Origin: Pseudomonas nitroreducens NBRC 12694
GTDB lineage: Bacteria; Pseudomonadota; Gammaproteobacteria; Pseudomonadales; Pseudomonadaceae
DNA: 64,000 nucleotides
NCBI RefSeq assembly: GCF_002091755.1
Contig: NZ_BDAI01000002.1
Coordinates: 640,072 to 704,071 of the forward strand
Reading direction: 5' to 3'
Part shown: positions 41,738 to 50,438 of the stretch, piece after piece
Position numbering within the stretch: the first letter of the stretch is position 1
Layout of the letters: each line of letters begins with the position of its first letter
The notes under the pieces: generated by a model
Seen by the model: only the letters and a program-made list of their open reading frames with translations
Told to the model about the DNA's origin: nothing
The model's database searches: none
Program-made: the position numbers and the translations under genes

Positions 41738-42613
41738 ATGTCTGCCCCGAAGAATCTCACGGAACTGCGTGCCGCCATCGTCGCCCAGCAGGCCGACCTC
41801 ACCCAGCGCATGCGCGACGCCGCACGCTACCTGACCGACCATCCCCATGACGTTGCGCTCAATACCGTTGCGGCGCTCAGCGATCAGTCGGGGATTGCGT
41901 CGACGGCCTTCATCCGCCTGGCCAAGGCGCTGGGATTCAATGGCTTCAGCGAGCTGCAGAAGCTCTTCAAGGAGCCTTTGCAGCAAGCTGGCCAAGGCAG
42001 CTTCAGCGAGCGCATTCGCCACCACAAGGGCGAACAGTTGCTGGAGGATCCAACCGATGTCGGCGGCATCCTGCGCGAGTTCAGTCGCGCCAATATCGTC
42101 TCGCTCGAACACCTGGCCGAAGGCACGCAGCAAGCCGCCATCGAAGAGGCTATCGAGCTGCTGCAAAGCTCTCGCACCGCCTTCGTGATCGGGATGCGCC
42201 GCTCCCTTCCGGTAGCCAGCTATCTGAGCTATGCGATCAGCCGCGGTGGCCGTCCATCGGTGCATATCGGCGGTTTCGGCGGAACGCTGCGCGAACAGGT
42301 CGCCGCGATTCGAAGCGACGACGTGCTGGTGGCGGTCAGCTTCCCACCCTATGCCAGCGACACCGTCGAGGCCTGCCAGCAGGCCCTTGCCGCCGGTGCC
42401 AGGGTATTGGCAATCACTGACAGCCTGCTCAGCCCGATCGCCCAGGGAGCTTGCGTGCTGATTGAAGTCAGCGATGCCGAACTGCTCGGCTTCCGCTCAC
42501 TGACTGCGTCGTTCTGCGTGGCGCAGACACTGGCGATGGGCCTGGCCTTTAGGGACCGCCAGGCTCCGGACGGCAGTATCGATCATCAGGTACTCGAAGA
42601 CATCGACTGCTGA
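41738..42613 (+). CDS. RpiR/MurR-family regulator with SIS domain
   Basis: A 291-residue regulator. The N-terminal helix-turn-helix of the RpiR type is seen in VAALSDQSGIASTAFIRLAK and LGFNGFSELQKLFKEPL. A sugar-isomerase (SIS) domain covers about residues 130-260 (TAFVIGMRRSLPVASYLSYA, DVLVAVSFPPYASDTVEACQ, GARVLAITDSLLSPIAQ). It lies between the PLP enzyme and the deacetylase gene and most likely regulates this catabolic cluster in response to a phosphorylated or sugar-like intermediate, which is inference. Confidence 0.9.
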   Translation: MSAPKNLTELRAAIVAQQADLTQRMRDAARYLTDHPHDVALNTVAALSDQSGIASTAFIRLAKALGFNGFSELQKLFKEPLQQAGQGSFSERIRHHKGEQLLEDPTDVGGILREFSRANIVSLEHLAEGTQQAAIEEAIELLQSSRTAFVIGMRRSLPVASYLSYAISRGGRPSVHIGGFGGTLREQVAAIRSDDVLVAVSFPPYASDTVEACQQALAAGARVLAITDSLLSPIAQGACVLIEVSDAELLGFRSLTASFCVAQTLAMGLAFRDRQAPDGSIDHQVLEDIDC

Positions 42614-42673
42614 CCCCCCTTTTTCTCACTTTTCACGGTGCGGCCCTGTGGCCGCTGCCAGGAGTAACTCTGG

Positions 42674-43570
42674 ATGAGCAACCCTGCCCGCAATCTTGTC
42701 GGCTATGGCCGCCAGCGCCCCACCGGGCGCTGGCCGAACGGCGCGCGCCTAGCGATCAGCCTGGTGATCAACTACGAAGAGGGCTCCGAGCGTTCCCTGG
42801 CCATGGGCGACCCGGACCAGGAGTCGATGACCGAATGGGGCAGCTATCAGTGCCCGCCCGGCGTGCGCAACCTTGCCATGGAGTCGATGTACGAATACGG
42901 CTCGCGGGTGGGCATCTGGCGCATCCTGGATATCCTGCAGGCGGCCGACGTACCTGCCACGTTTCACGCCTGTGCCCTCGCCTTCGAGCAGAACCCCGAC
43001 GTCGCTCGCGCCGCCGTCGAGCTCGGCCACGAAATATGCAGCCACGGGTATCGCTGGGAAGAAGTCTTCCGCCTGAGCGAAGCCCAGGAGCGTGAACACA
43101 TCCGCCTGGCCATCGAGTCATTCGAGCGTACCTGCGGCAAGCGCCCAGTGGGTTGGTACTGCCGCTATGGCGCCAGTGTGCATACCCGTCGCCTGGTCGC
43201 CGAAGAAGGCGGGTTCCTCTATGACTCGGACGCCTACAACGACGATGTGCCGTACTTCGTCGAAGTCGAGGGAAAACGTCACCTCGTGGTGCCCTACACC
43301 TCGGACGTCAACGATTTCCGTTACTGGAACACGCCGGGACTGAATCAGGCCTCCGACTTCTTCGAATACATGAAGGAAAGCTTCGATGTGCTCTACGAGG
43401 AATCGGCTCAGGGACTGCGCATGCTCTCCATCGGCTTGCATCCACGCATGGTCGGCCGCCCGGGCCGGGTAATGGCGATCAAGCGTTTCATCGAGTACGC
43501 ACAACAGCACAGCGACGTCTGGTTCACCACCCGCGAGCAGATCGCCCGCGCCTGGCTGGAGCGCTCCTGA
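42674..43570 (+). CDS. PuuE-like polysaccharide-deacetylase-fold hydrolase (allantoinase-like)
   Basis: A 298-residue member of the NodB/polysaccharide-deacetylase superfamily in the PuuE branch, which hydrolyses allantoin in some pseudomonads. Evidence: PNGARLAISLVINYEEGSER near the N-terminus, YEYGSRVGIWRILDILQAAD, VPATFHACALAFEQNPDVA, the motif GHEICSHGYRWEE, and WYCRYGASVHTRRLVAEEGG. It precedes a dihydropyrimidinase gene by one base, so two unrelated cyclic-amide hydrolases are co-encoded. The substrate is probably a cyclic ureide; allantoin itself is not proven. Confidence 0.85.
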   Translation: MSNPARNLVGYGRQRPTGRWPNGARLAISLVINYEEGSERSLAMGDPDQESMTEWGSYQCPPGVRNLAMESMYEYGSRVGIWRILDILQAADVPATFHACALAFEQNPDVARAAVELGHEICSHGYRWEEVFRLSEAQEREHIRLAIESFERTCGKRPVGWYCRYGASVHTRRLVAEEGGFLYDSDAYNDDVPYFVEVEGKRHLVVPYTSDVNDFRYWNTPGLNQASDFFEYMKESFDVLYEESAQGLRMLSIGLHPRMVGRPGRVMAIKRFIEYAQQHSDVWFTTREQIARAWLERS

Positions 43571-43571
43571 C

Positions 43572-45032
43572 ATGCCCGGCTCCGGCGCTGGAAGCGCGAT
43601 GGCATTCGACCTGGTCATCCGCAACGCACGGGCGGTGACCGCCGCCGACGAGTTCTTCTGCGACATCGCCGTGCGCGACGGCAGCATCGTCGCGCTCGGC
43701 CTGGAGCTGCCCGCAGGGACAGCCGAGATCGACGCCGCCGGGCGCTACGTGACGCCCGGCGGTATCGACAGCCATGTGCATTTCGACCAGCCCACCGGCG
43801 ACGGCTCGCGAATGGCCGACGACTTTCTCAGTGGCACGCGTTCGGCAGCCTGTGGCGGCACCACCTGCGTGATCCCCTTCGCCTGCCAGCAGAAGGGCCA
43901 GTCGTTGCGAGCCGCGGTGGAGGACTACCACCACCGCGCCAACGGAAAGGCAGTTATCGACTACGCCTTCCACCTGATCGTGACCGATCCCACGCCAACG
44001 GTGCTGCGCGATGAGTTACCCACGCTGATCGAAGAAGGCTACAGCTCTTTCAAGATCTACATGACCTATGACGCGCTCAAGCTCGACGACCGACAGATTC
44101 TCGAGACCCTCAGCGTCGCGCGTGAGCACGGCGCAATGGTCATGCTGCATGCTGAAAACAGCGACTGCATCGGCTGGCTGACCGAGCGCCTGCTTGCGGC
44201 CGGACGCACGGCGCCTCGCTACCATGCGACTTCGCGGCCGATGCTGGTGGAGCGCGAAGCCACGCACCGTGCCATCGCGCTGGCTGAACTGGTGGACGTT
44301 CCCATCCTCATCGTCCACGTCTCCGGACGCGAAGCCATCGAGCAGATTCGCTGGGCGCAGGGCCAGGGCCTGCGGGTGTATGCCGAGACCTGCCCACAGT
44401 ATCTGTTCCTCACCGCCAAAGCGCTGGGCTGCGACGACAGCTTCGAAGGGGCCAGATGCATCTGCAGCCCGCCACCGCGCGATGCGGCGAACCAGTCGGT
44501 GATCTGGACAGCTTTGCAGAATGGCACTTTCGAGGTGTTCTCCTCCGATCATGCGCCCTTCTGCTACGACGGCCCGGACGGCAAGCGAGCCCACGGCGAG
44601 GACGTCTCGTTCGAACGCATCGCCAACGGCATTCCCGGCGTGGAAACGCGCATGCCGCTGCTCTGGTCCGAAGGTGTCCTGACAGGTCGCATCACTGCGC
44701 AGCAGTTCGTTGCCCTGACCTCCAGCAATGCGGCGCAGCTCTATGGGCTTGCGCCACGCAAGGGCACTATCGCCGTGGGTGCCGACGCCGACCTGGTGAT
44801 CTGGAACGACGGCCTGGACCTGCGCCTGGACAATCGGATGCTGCACCACAACGTCGACTACACGCCTTATGAAGGCATGCCCCTGAGGGCCTGGCCGGCA
44901 CTCACACTCTCGCGCGGCGAAGTGGTCTATGACGGCGAGCCACGCCTGGAACCAGGACGCGGCCGGTTCCTGTGCTGCGACCGGCCAGCGCCGGCACGGC
45001 ATCGCCAACGCAGCGACCCGCTGCCCCTCTGA
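43572..45032 (+). CDS. Dihydropyrimidinase / D-hydantoinase
   Basis: A 486-residue amidohydrolase of the hydantoinase family. The first metal motif is GGIDSHVHFDQP, the carboxylated lysine is in SSFKIYMTYD, and the later metal-binding histidines are in MVMLHAENSDCIGW and ILIVHVSGREAIEQI. The final aspartate is in VFSSDHAPFC. It opens cyclic ureides such as dihydropyrimidines and 5-substituted hydantoins. It overlaps closely with the deacetylase gene (start one base after its stop); an internal ATG at 43599 with GGAAG upstream is the other possible start. No N-carbamoyl amidohydrolase, the usual next step, is seen in the window. Confidence 0.92.
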   Translation: MPGSGAGSAMAFDLVIRNARAVTAADEFFCDIAVRDGSIVALGLELPAGTAEIDAAGRYVTPGGIDSHVHFDQPTGDGSRMADDFLSGTRSAACGGTTCVIPFACQQKGQSLRAAVEDYHHRANGKAVIDYAFHLIVTDPTPTVLRDELPTLIEEGYSSFKIYMTYDALKLDDRQILETLSVAREHGAMVMLHAENSDCIGWLTERLLAAGRTAPRYHATSRPMLVEREATHRAIALAELVDVPILIVHVSGREAIEQIRWAQGQGLRVYAETCPQYLFLTAKALGCDDSFEGARCICSPPPRDAANQSVIWTALQNGTFEVFSSDHAPFCYDGPDGKRAHGEDVSFERIANGIPGVETRMPLLWSEGVLTGRITAQQFVALTSSNAAQLYGLAPRKGTIAVGADADLVIWNDGLDLRLDNRMLHHNVDYTPYEGMPLRAWPALTLSRGEVVYDGEPRLEPGRGRFLCCDRPAPARHRQRSDPLPL

Positions 45033-45055
45033 AGCTAATTTCGCCGCGAGGCTCC

Positions 45056-45871
45056 TCATGGCTGAACACGCGGCTCTGCCTCGAAGGCGCTGCGCAGCAA
45101 CTCGACGAACTCCGGCGCCGGCGGGATCTCAACATCACCGATGCGGCTCACCGGTACCGCCGGCGTCCAGGAGTTCATCACCACGGCACCGGTCAGGCGC
45201 GGCAGGTTCTGCTGGTCGATGGCGCGGGTGACCTGGCGCACGCCCTGCCGTTCCAGTTGCCGCTGGAGAATGCCCATGGTGGTGCCGGTAAGCATTTTCG
45301 CCCGCGGCCAGACCACGGTTTCACCGTCCCAGAACGCCAGATTCCAGATGGTCGCTTCGCTGAAGCGCCCGCGATGGTCGGTGAACACCGCATCGTCGAA
45401 GCCGGCGACCACCGCTTCGCGCAGATACCAGGTCTTGGCGATCTCGCCAACGTGCTTGATCTCCGGCAGCACCCGTTCGTGCCCGGCAATAGCGAGCGCC
45501 AGCGGTCCCTGCAGGCCATCCGAAGGCGGCGCGGTGCGCACCAGCAGCTCGGGGCGATGCTCAGGGCCGGCAACGGTGAACTCCCCGGCGGGCGAGTAGA
45601 CCGTCGCCATCAGGGATACGTCTGCTGGCGCCTGCTCCAGTGCGGTACGCAAGGCGGCACGAATCTCCTCATCGGAGTGGCTCTGGCCGAACAGCCGCTG
45701 CGAAGCGTTGCGCAGGCGCTCCAGGTGCAGGTCCAGGCCGCGAATGCCGCCGCCACGAACCTGCATGGCGGTGAAATGCGCATAGCCGGCGAAAGCCAGG
45801 GGCGCGAGGTCGTCGGCGCTGGCCGGCTGGGCATTGCGCTGGGTGATGTAGGGATGGATGGCGGCTGACAT
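45056..45871 (-). CDS. Class IV aminotransferase
   Basis: A 271-residue PLP enzyme of fold type IV (branched-chain aminotransferase / aminodeoxychorismate lyase family). Recognisable parts are GGGIRGLDLHLERLRNASQ at the N-terminal domain, the PLP lysine in PEIKHVGEIAKTWYLREA (the exact Lys is uncertain), RFSEATIWNLAFWDGETVVW, and LTGTTMGILQRQLERQGVRQ. Substrate cannot be fixed. It is divergent from a LysR gene with about 120 bp between, so it is probably controlled by it. Confidence 0.88.
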   Translation of the reverse strand: MSAAIHPYITQRNAQPASADDLAPLAFAGYAHFTAMQVRGGGIRGLDLHLERLRNASQRLFGQSHSDEEIRAALRTALEQAPADVSLMATVYSPAGEFTVAGPEHRPELLVRTAPPSDGLQGPLALAIAGHERVLPEIKHVGEIAKTWYLREAVVAGFDDAVFTDHRGRFSEATIWNLAFWDGETVVWPRAKMLTGTTMGILQRQLERQGVRQVTRAIDQQNLPRLTGAVVMNSWTPAVPVSRIGDVEIPPAPEFVELLRSAFEAEPRVQP

Positions 45872-45994
45872 GGCGTGGCTTCCTCTGCTCGGTTATCTTC
45901 AAATTAAACATCAGGTGAGATCACTATCGGCCTTTGACGAAGCCAGGAGAAACGAGTATTTCTCGACGGATCATCAAGCAGGATTTGAAGATCG

Positions 45995-46909
45995 ATGAGT
46001 CGCCCCTTTCCCGGTATCCGCAGCCTGCGCACCTTCGAGGCGGCTGGCCGTCACCTCAACTTCACCCGCGCGGCGGAAGAAGTCGGCCTGACGCCGGCCG
46101 CGGTCAGCCACCAGATCAAGGAGCTGGAAGACCAGCTCGGCCTCGGCCTCTTCGTGCGTACCAGTCGCAGCATCCAGCTGACCCCGGCGGGCGCGTTGCT
46201 GCTCGAAGCGGCAGTCGAGTCCCTCGGTCTGCTGCACCGCGCCACCGTGCGTGCCCGACGGCTGGCGCGGACGTCGGAACAACTACGGGTCTCGTTGACA
46301 GCCCGGTTCGCCACGCACTGGCTGCTGCCGCGCCTGCCGAAATTCCGCGCACTGCATCCGGGGTTGAAGCTCAGTTTCGACGTCAGCGACGAGTTGCGGG
46401 ATTTCGCCGTCGACGACATCGATCTGGCCATCCGCTTCGGCAGCGGACACTACCCCGGCCTGGTCGCGGAGCGCCTGTTCGATACCCAGATAGTGCCGGT
46501 GTGCTGCCCGAGCCTGCTCAGCGAAGGCCCACCCTTGCGCGAGCCGCGCGACCTGCAGGCCCATACCTTGTGCCATGTGGTGTGCGAGACCGAAGGCGCC
46601 GCCTGGCCGGACTGGTCGCGCTGGATGGCGGCAGCCGGCGTGGAAGACTTCGACGCCGGCAACTGCGTGACCTTCGAGGACACCAGCCACGTGGTGCAGG
46701 CCGTGCTGGAAGGCGGCGCGGTCGGGCTGGCCGATCAGGCCATGGTTGCCCGCGAACTGGAGCAGGGCCTGCTGGTGCAACCGTTCGAGCTGGGCGTGCG
46801 CGTCGCTGAGGATTACGCCTACAACCTGGTGTATCCGCAGCCGAGCACGGACGACCCGCGCGTCAAAGCCTTCCGCGAATGGATTCTCGGGGAAATGGCC
46901 AGCGGCTGA
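45995..46909 (+). CDS. LysR-family regulator, GcvA-like
   Basis: A 304-residue regulator. The N-terminus IRSLRTFEAAGRHLNFTRAA with EEVGLTPAAVSHQIKELEDQ is the typical GcvA-type helix-turn-helix, and the effector domain has the AxxxP/FATHWLLPRLPKFRALHPG motif. It lies divergently from the class IV aminotransferase gene. Confidence 0.92.
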   Translation: MSRPFPGIRSLRTFEAAGRHLNFTRAAEEVGLTPAAVSHQIKELEDQLGLGLFVRTSRSIQLTPAGALLLEAAVESLGLLHRATVRARRLARTSEQLRVSLTARFATHWLLPRLPKFRALHPGLKLSFDVSDELRDFAVDDIDLAIRFGSGHYPGLVAERLFDTQIVPVCCPSLLSEGPPLREPRDLQAHTLCHVVCETEGAAWPDWSRWMAAAGVEDFDAGNCVTFEDTSHVVQAVLEGGAVGLADQAMVARELEQGLLVQPFELGVRVAEDYAYNLVYPQPSTDDPRVKAFREWILGEMASG

Positions 46910-46999
46910 TCCTGGCGGTCCGCTTGCCAAGGCCGGATTTTCCTGCGAAAACGCACGCCCTCGCGGCGCTGACGCCGCACCGCATCACTGGAGAACGCC

Positions 47000-47341
47000 A
47001 TGAGCAACGAACTGCAGATCGAAGATATCGTCGTCGGTGACGGCAAGGCTGTGGTCAAGGGCGCCCTGATCACCACCCAGTACAAGGGCACCCTGGAAGA
47101 TGGCACCGTCTTCGATTCGTCCTACGAGAAGGGCCGCCCCTTCCAGTGCGTGATCGGCACCGGCCGGGTGATCAAGGGCTGGGACCAGGGCCTGATGGGC
47201 ATGAAGGTCGGCGGCAAGCGCAAGCTCTTCGTCCCGGCGCACCTGGCCTACGGCGAGCGGCAGGTCGGCGCGCACATCCAGCCCAACTCCAACCTGCTGT
47301 TCGAGATCGAACTGCTGGAAGTCCTTACCCGCGACGATTGA
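47000..47341 (+). CDS. FKBP-type peptidyl-prolyl cis-trans isomerase
   Basis: A 113-residue single-domain FKBP. DGKAVVKGALITTQYKGTLE, GTVFDSSYEKGRPFQCVIGT, VIKGWDQGLMGMKVGGKRKL and LAYGERQVGAHIQPNSNLLF are standard, including the Tyr, Asp, Phe and Trp of the active pocket. No signal peptide, so it is cytoplasmic. GGAG stands eight bases before the ATG. It assists folding of proline-containing proteins. The stop lies three bases from the stop of the converging helicase gene. Confidence 0.95.
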   Translation: MSNELQIEDIVVGDGKAVVKGALITTQYKGTLEDGTVFDSSYEKGRPFQCVIGTGRVIKGWDQGLMGMKVGGKRKLFVPAHLAYGERQVGAHIQPNSNLLFEIELLEVLTRDD

Positions 47342-47344
47342 TCT

Positions 47345-49309
47345 TCAGGCGGGCGCGGCTTCTACATTGCGCCGCATGGCCAGGATCGCCGTCGGTCCCT
47401 GCGCCTTGCGGGTGAACCAGAACACCCGGCTCACGCCGCGGGTGATCGCCACGTAGGCCAGGCGCAGTTGCTCGTCCTGCCGGGCCTGGTCATAGCTGCT
47501 GGCGAAGAAGCCCGAAGCCGCGTACAGCGCGCTACGCAGCGGATGTTTTTCCGGTGGCGCGCAGTCGTCGACGATGATCGCCACTTCCGCCTGCAGGCCC
47601 TTGGCGCGGTGGATGGTCATGCCCTTCACCGGCAGCTTGCGGTCCAGCTCGCCGAGGATCGTTTGCAGGGTTTCATTGCGCCGGCTGAGCAGCAGCACGG
47701 CGGTCTTCTCCCGCGATCCTCGTGCGGCAACGTGCTCGCACTGCTTGCGGATCTCCTCCAGCAGGATTGGCAAGCTGCTGCGCGCATCGAAGCGCTGCAC
47801 CAGCTTCACCCCATGATCACCCGCCTCCGCCGACTTGAACGCGCGGCAGGTCTTGGCCTGCTTGTTGGCCACGCCCACCAGCACCCGCTCGCCGTCGCGG
47901 ATCACCGGGTCGATGCTGCGGTAGTTGGTTTCCAGCAGCAGCACGCGGCTCTTGCGCCGGCCCTTGCTGGGGAAGTGGCGATCGAAGTCCATGAACAGCT
48001 CCGGCGAGCTGCCACGCCAGGCATAGATGGACTGCCAGTCGTCACCGATGGCCATCAGACTGACGGCTTCGCCGCGCTTGGCGAGGTCGCGATGCAGATC
48101 CTGCAGCCACTGCACGATCTGCGGCGAGACGTCCTGGAACTCGTCGATCAGCAGGTGCTGGAACGGCGCCAGGGCTGCGGCCGGCAGCTTGCCGTCGCCG
48201 AGCTGGTCGGTGAGGCGCTGGAAGGCCAGGTTGAAGGTCAGCAGGCCCTGTTCCTGCAGCGCGTTTTCGAAGGCCACCCAGAACAGTTGCAGCGCCTCGA
48301 CGAACTGCCGTTCGCGCGCCGGACAGCCGAGCTTCTTCGGCTGCAGCTGGGCGATGCGCAGGCCGATGCTCTCGATGAACCCGGCCTGGGCATAGAAGGC
48401 TTCGAACAGTGGCAGCGCGGTGAACTCTCCAGATAACTTGAAGGCATTCAATGGCGCCTTGCCGATGCGCGGCGGCTTGCCATCCTCGCCGGCTTCAGGC
48501 GGTGGCGGCAGTTCCAGCAGCTGATGTGCCAGGACACGGAATTCGTGCTGGTCGGCATAGCACTGCTGGTAGACCTGCTTGAGCAGCCGCTGTTGCGCCG
48601 GGCGCAGGCGTCCCGCCAGCAAGGGGTTGTCCAGTTCGTCTGCCGGAGTGCGCTCGTCCAGTTGCTCGAACCAGCGAGGATTCTTCAGCGCGACTTTCGC
48701 CAGCGTGCCCATGGCCGAATGGAAGGTACGCACACACTGACGCGCCTGGGCAGCGTCGAAGGGATGGCCCCAGTAGCCGAGCACGTTCACCAGTTGCTCG
48801 CGCAGCTGGGCGCAGGAGGCGTTGGTGAAGGAAATCACCGTCACTCGCTCGGCCTCGATGCCCAGGTGGCACAGCATGTAGACGACGCGCAGGACCAGCG
48901 TCGTCGACTTGCCGGAACCGGCGCCGGCGAAGATGCGGGTCAGCGGTTCGGGCGCGAGGATCATCGCCCACTGTTCGTCCGAAGGCTGGCTGATCACGCC
49001 GTGGGCGGCAGCCTGGGCCACTCGCTGGCGCATGTCCAGGGCGAGCTGTTCATCGGGCGCCTTGGCGGTGCCGTAGATACCGGCTGCGGCCGGAGTTCGC
49101 GGGCGCCTGGGCGCGGGCCCCTCGCCATCCTTCTTGGTTTTCGCCGCGCGCTTGGCAGGTGCCTTGGCTTTGCCCTTGGTCTTGCCACGTCCACGGGGCT
49201 GCGGCTGCGCCGCTTCGCGTTCGGCGCGCAGGTATTCGGTGGTGCGGGGGAAATAACGCGCCAGGGCCTCGGCGAGCAGGCGTTTGTAGCGTTCGACAGC
49301 AGACTCCAT
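47345..49309 (-). CDS. UvrD/Rep-family superfamily I helicase
   Basis: A 654-residue helicase. Residues about 35-75 are a lysine-, alanine- and proline-rich basic linker (GRGKTKGKAKAPAKRAAKTK). Motif I is FAGAGSGKSTTLVLRVVYML (Walker A about 128-136), motif Ia VISFTNASCAQLREQL, motif II LLIDEFQDVSPQI, motif III IGDDWQSIYAWRGSSPELF, motif IV LETNYRS, and motifs V/VI GMTIHRAKGLQAEV and RLAYVAITRGVSRVFWFTRK. All core motifs are intact. The basic N-terminal extension is unusual for UvrD and Rep and may bind nucleic acid. Exact role unknown, most likely DNA repair or replication restart. Confidence 0.88.
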   Translation of the reverse strand: MESAVERYKRLLAEALARYFPRTTEYLRAEREAAQPQPRGRGKTKGKAKAPAKRAAKTKKDGEGPAPRRPRTPAAAGIYGTAKAPDEQLALDMRQRVAQAAAHGVISQPSDEQWAMILAPEPLTRIFAGAGSGKSTTLVLRVVYMLCHLGIEAERVTVISFTNASCAQLREQLVNVLGYWGHPFDAAQARQCVRTFHSAMGTLAKVALKNPRWFEQLDERTPADELDNPLLAGRLRPAQQRLLKQVYQQCYADQHEFRVLAHQLLELPPPPEAGEDGKPPRIGKAPLNAFKLSGEFTALPLFEAFYAQAGFIESIGLRIAQLQPKKLGCPARERQFVEALQLFWVAFENALQEQGLLTFNLAFQRLTDQLGDGKLPAAALAPFQHLLIDEFQDVSPQIVQWLQDLHRDLAKRGEAVSLMAIGDDWQSIYAWRGSSPELFMDFDRHFPSKGRRKSRVLLLETNYRSIDPVIRDGERVLVGVANKQAKTCRAFKSAEAGDHGVKLVQRFDARSSLPILLEEIRKQCEHVAARGSREKTAVLLLSRRNETLQTILGELDRKLPVKGMTIHRAKGLQAEVAIIVDDCAPPEKHPLRSALYAASGFFASSYDQARQDEQLRLAYVAITRGVSRVFWFTRKAQGPTAILAMRRNVEAAPA

Positions 49310-49397
49310 GGGCCCTACCAGATCAATTACAGCGTTGAATCATAAGCGCTTTCGGACAGTGACAGGCAAGTGATCGGGCGGTTCCGCAAGGTCTTGG

Positions 49398-49416
49398 AAA
49401 ATTGATAAGCATTAGC
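49398..49416 (+). promoter_or_regulatory. Fur box upstream of the FhuC-like gene
   Basis: AAAATTGATAAGCATTAGC matches 14 of 19 positions of the Fur consensus. It lies 78 bases before the FhuC-like ATG and indicates iron repression of the ATPase gene. Confidence 0.72.
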
Positions 49417-49475
49417 GATTGGATTAGAGTCGGGCTCCCGCTTTTTCCGGCCTTGCCGCCCTGATGGATGACCCC

Positions 49476-50243
49476 ATGTTCGAACTGGAAAATGTCAGTT
49501 TCAGCGTCCCCGGTCGCACCCTTCTGCAACCGCTGAGCCTGCAACTGGCCGACGGCAACATGATCGGCCTGATCGGCCACAACGGTTCGGGCAAGTCCAC
49601 ACTGCTCAAGCTGCTGGCCCGCCAGCAGCAGGCCAGCAGCGGCAGCATCCGCCTGGACGGCAAGCCGCTGCAGGACTGGGGCAACCGCGACTTCGCGCGG
49701 CAGGTCGCCTACCTGCCGCAACAGCTGCCGCAGACCGACGGCCTGACCGTGCGCGAACTGGTCGCCTTCGGCCGGTACCCGTGGCATGGCGCGCTGGGCC
49801 GCGTGACCGGCGAAGACCGCAAGCAGATCGACCGCGCGCTGGAGCTGACCGACACCCAGGCCTTCGCCGACCGCCCGGTGGACCTGCTTTCCGGCGGTGA
49901 ACGCCAACGCGTCTGGCTGGCCATGCTGCTGGCGCAGAACAGCCGCTACCTGCTGCTGGACGAACCGACGTCGGCGCTGGATATCGCCCACCAGGTCGAA
50001 GTGCTCTCCCGCGTCCACGAACTGAGCCGCGAGCTGGGCCTGGGCGTGCTGGTGGTGCTGCACGACATCAACATGGCGGCGCGTTACTGCGACCACCTGA
50101 TCGCCCTGCATGGCGGCCGCCTGCTGGCCCAGGGCTCGCCCGCCGAACTGATGCGCGGGGACACGCTGGAAGACATCTACGGCATTCCCATGGGGGTGCT
50201 GAGCAATCCGGTGGATGGCTCGCCGATCAGTTATCTGCGTTAA
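49476..50243 (+). CDS. Iron-siderophore ABC ATPase (FhuC-like)
   Basis: A 255-residue ATPase of the FhuC/FecE family. Walker A is GLIGHNGSGKSTLLKLLARQ, the Q-loop is in VAYLPQQLPQTDGLTVRELV, the signature is LLSGGERQRVWLAMLLAQ, Walker B is LLLDEPTSALDIAHQ, and the switch His is in VVLHDINMAARYC. The start could be 49464, but 49476 gives the usual FhuC beginning MFELENVSFS; neither has a good ribosome site. Its probable partners FhuD and FhuB are at 60.5-63.4 kb, separated by biosynthesis and regulatory genes. Confidence 0.9.
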   Translation: MFELENVSFSVPGRTLLQPLSLQLADGNMIGLIGHNGSGKSTLLKLLARQQQASSGSIRLDGKPLQDWGNRDFARQVAYLPQQLPQTDGLTVRELVAFGRYPWHGALGRVTGEDRKQIDRALELTDTQAFADRPVDLLSGGERQRVWLAMLLAQNSRYLLLDEPTSALDIAHQVEVLSRVHELSRELGLGVLVVLHDINMAARYCDHLIALHGGRLLAQGSPAELMRGDTLEDIYGIPMGVLSNPVDGSPISYLR

Positions 50244-50298
50244 GCCCCTATTGGGGGCGAACCGCCCCCTGCCAGCCTCCCCGGCGAGCGTATCTGCC

Positions 50299-50341
50299 GC
50301 GATACCCATGCTGCGGGGGCGTGGATATCGATGGGTATCGC
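50299..50341. terminator. Inverted repeat between convergent fhuC-like and fhuF-like genes
   Basis: GCGATACCCAT and ATGGGTATCGC are perfect 11-bp arms 21 bases apart. A second, exclusive pairing (GCGTGG at 50319-50324 with CCACGC at 50341-50346) overlaps. A GGGGGC-GCCCCC hairpin precedes at 50253-50269. Probably the joint 3' end of the two genes. Confidence 0.5.
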
Positions 50342-50438
50342 CACGCTCCACGCCATCCTGCGTCCATGCGCCAGCGTGATTCTCGGGTGAGCGGAAACGC
50401 CGGCCGCGGGCATGGGCGGCTGCGACAGGAATGTTCGA

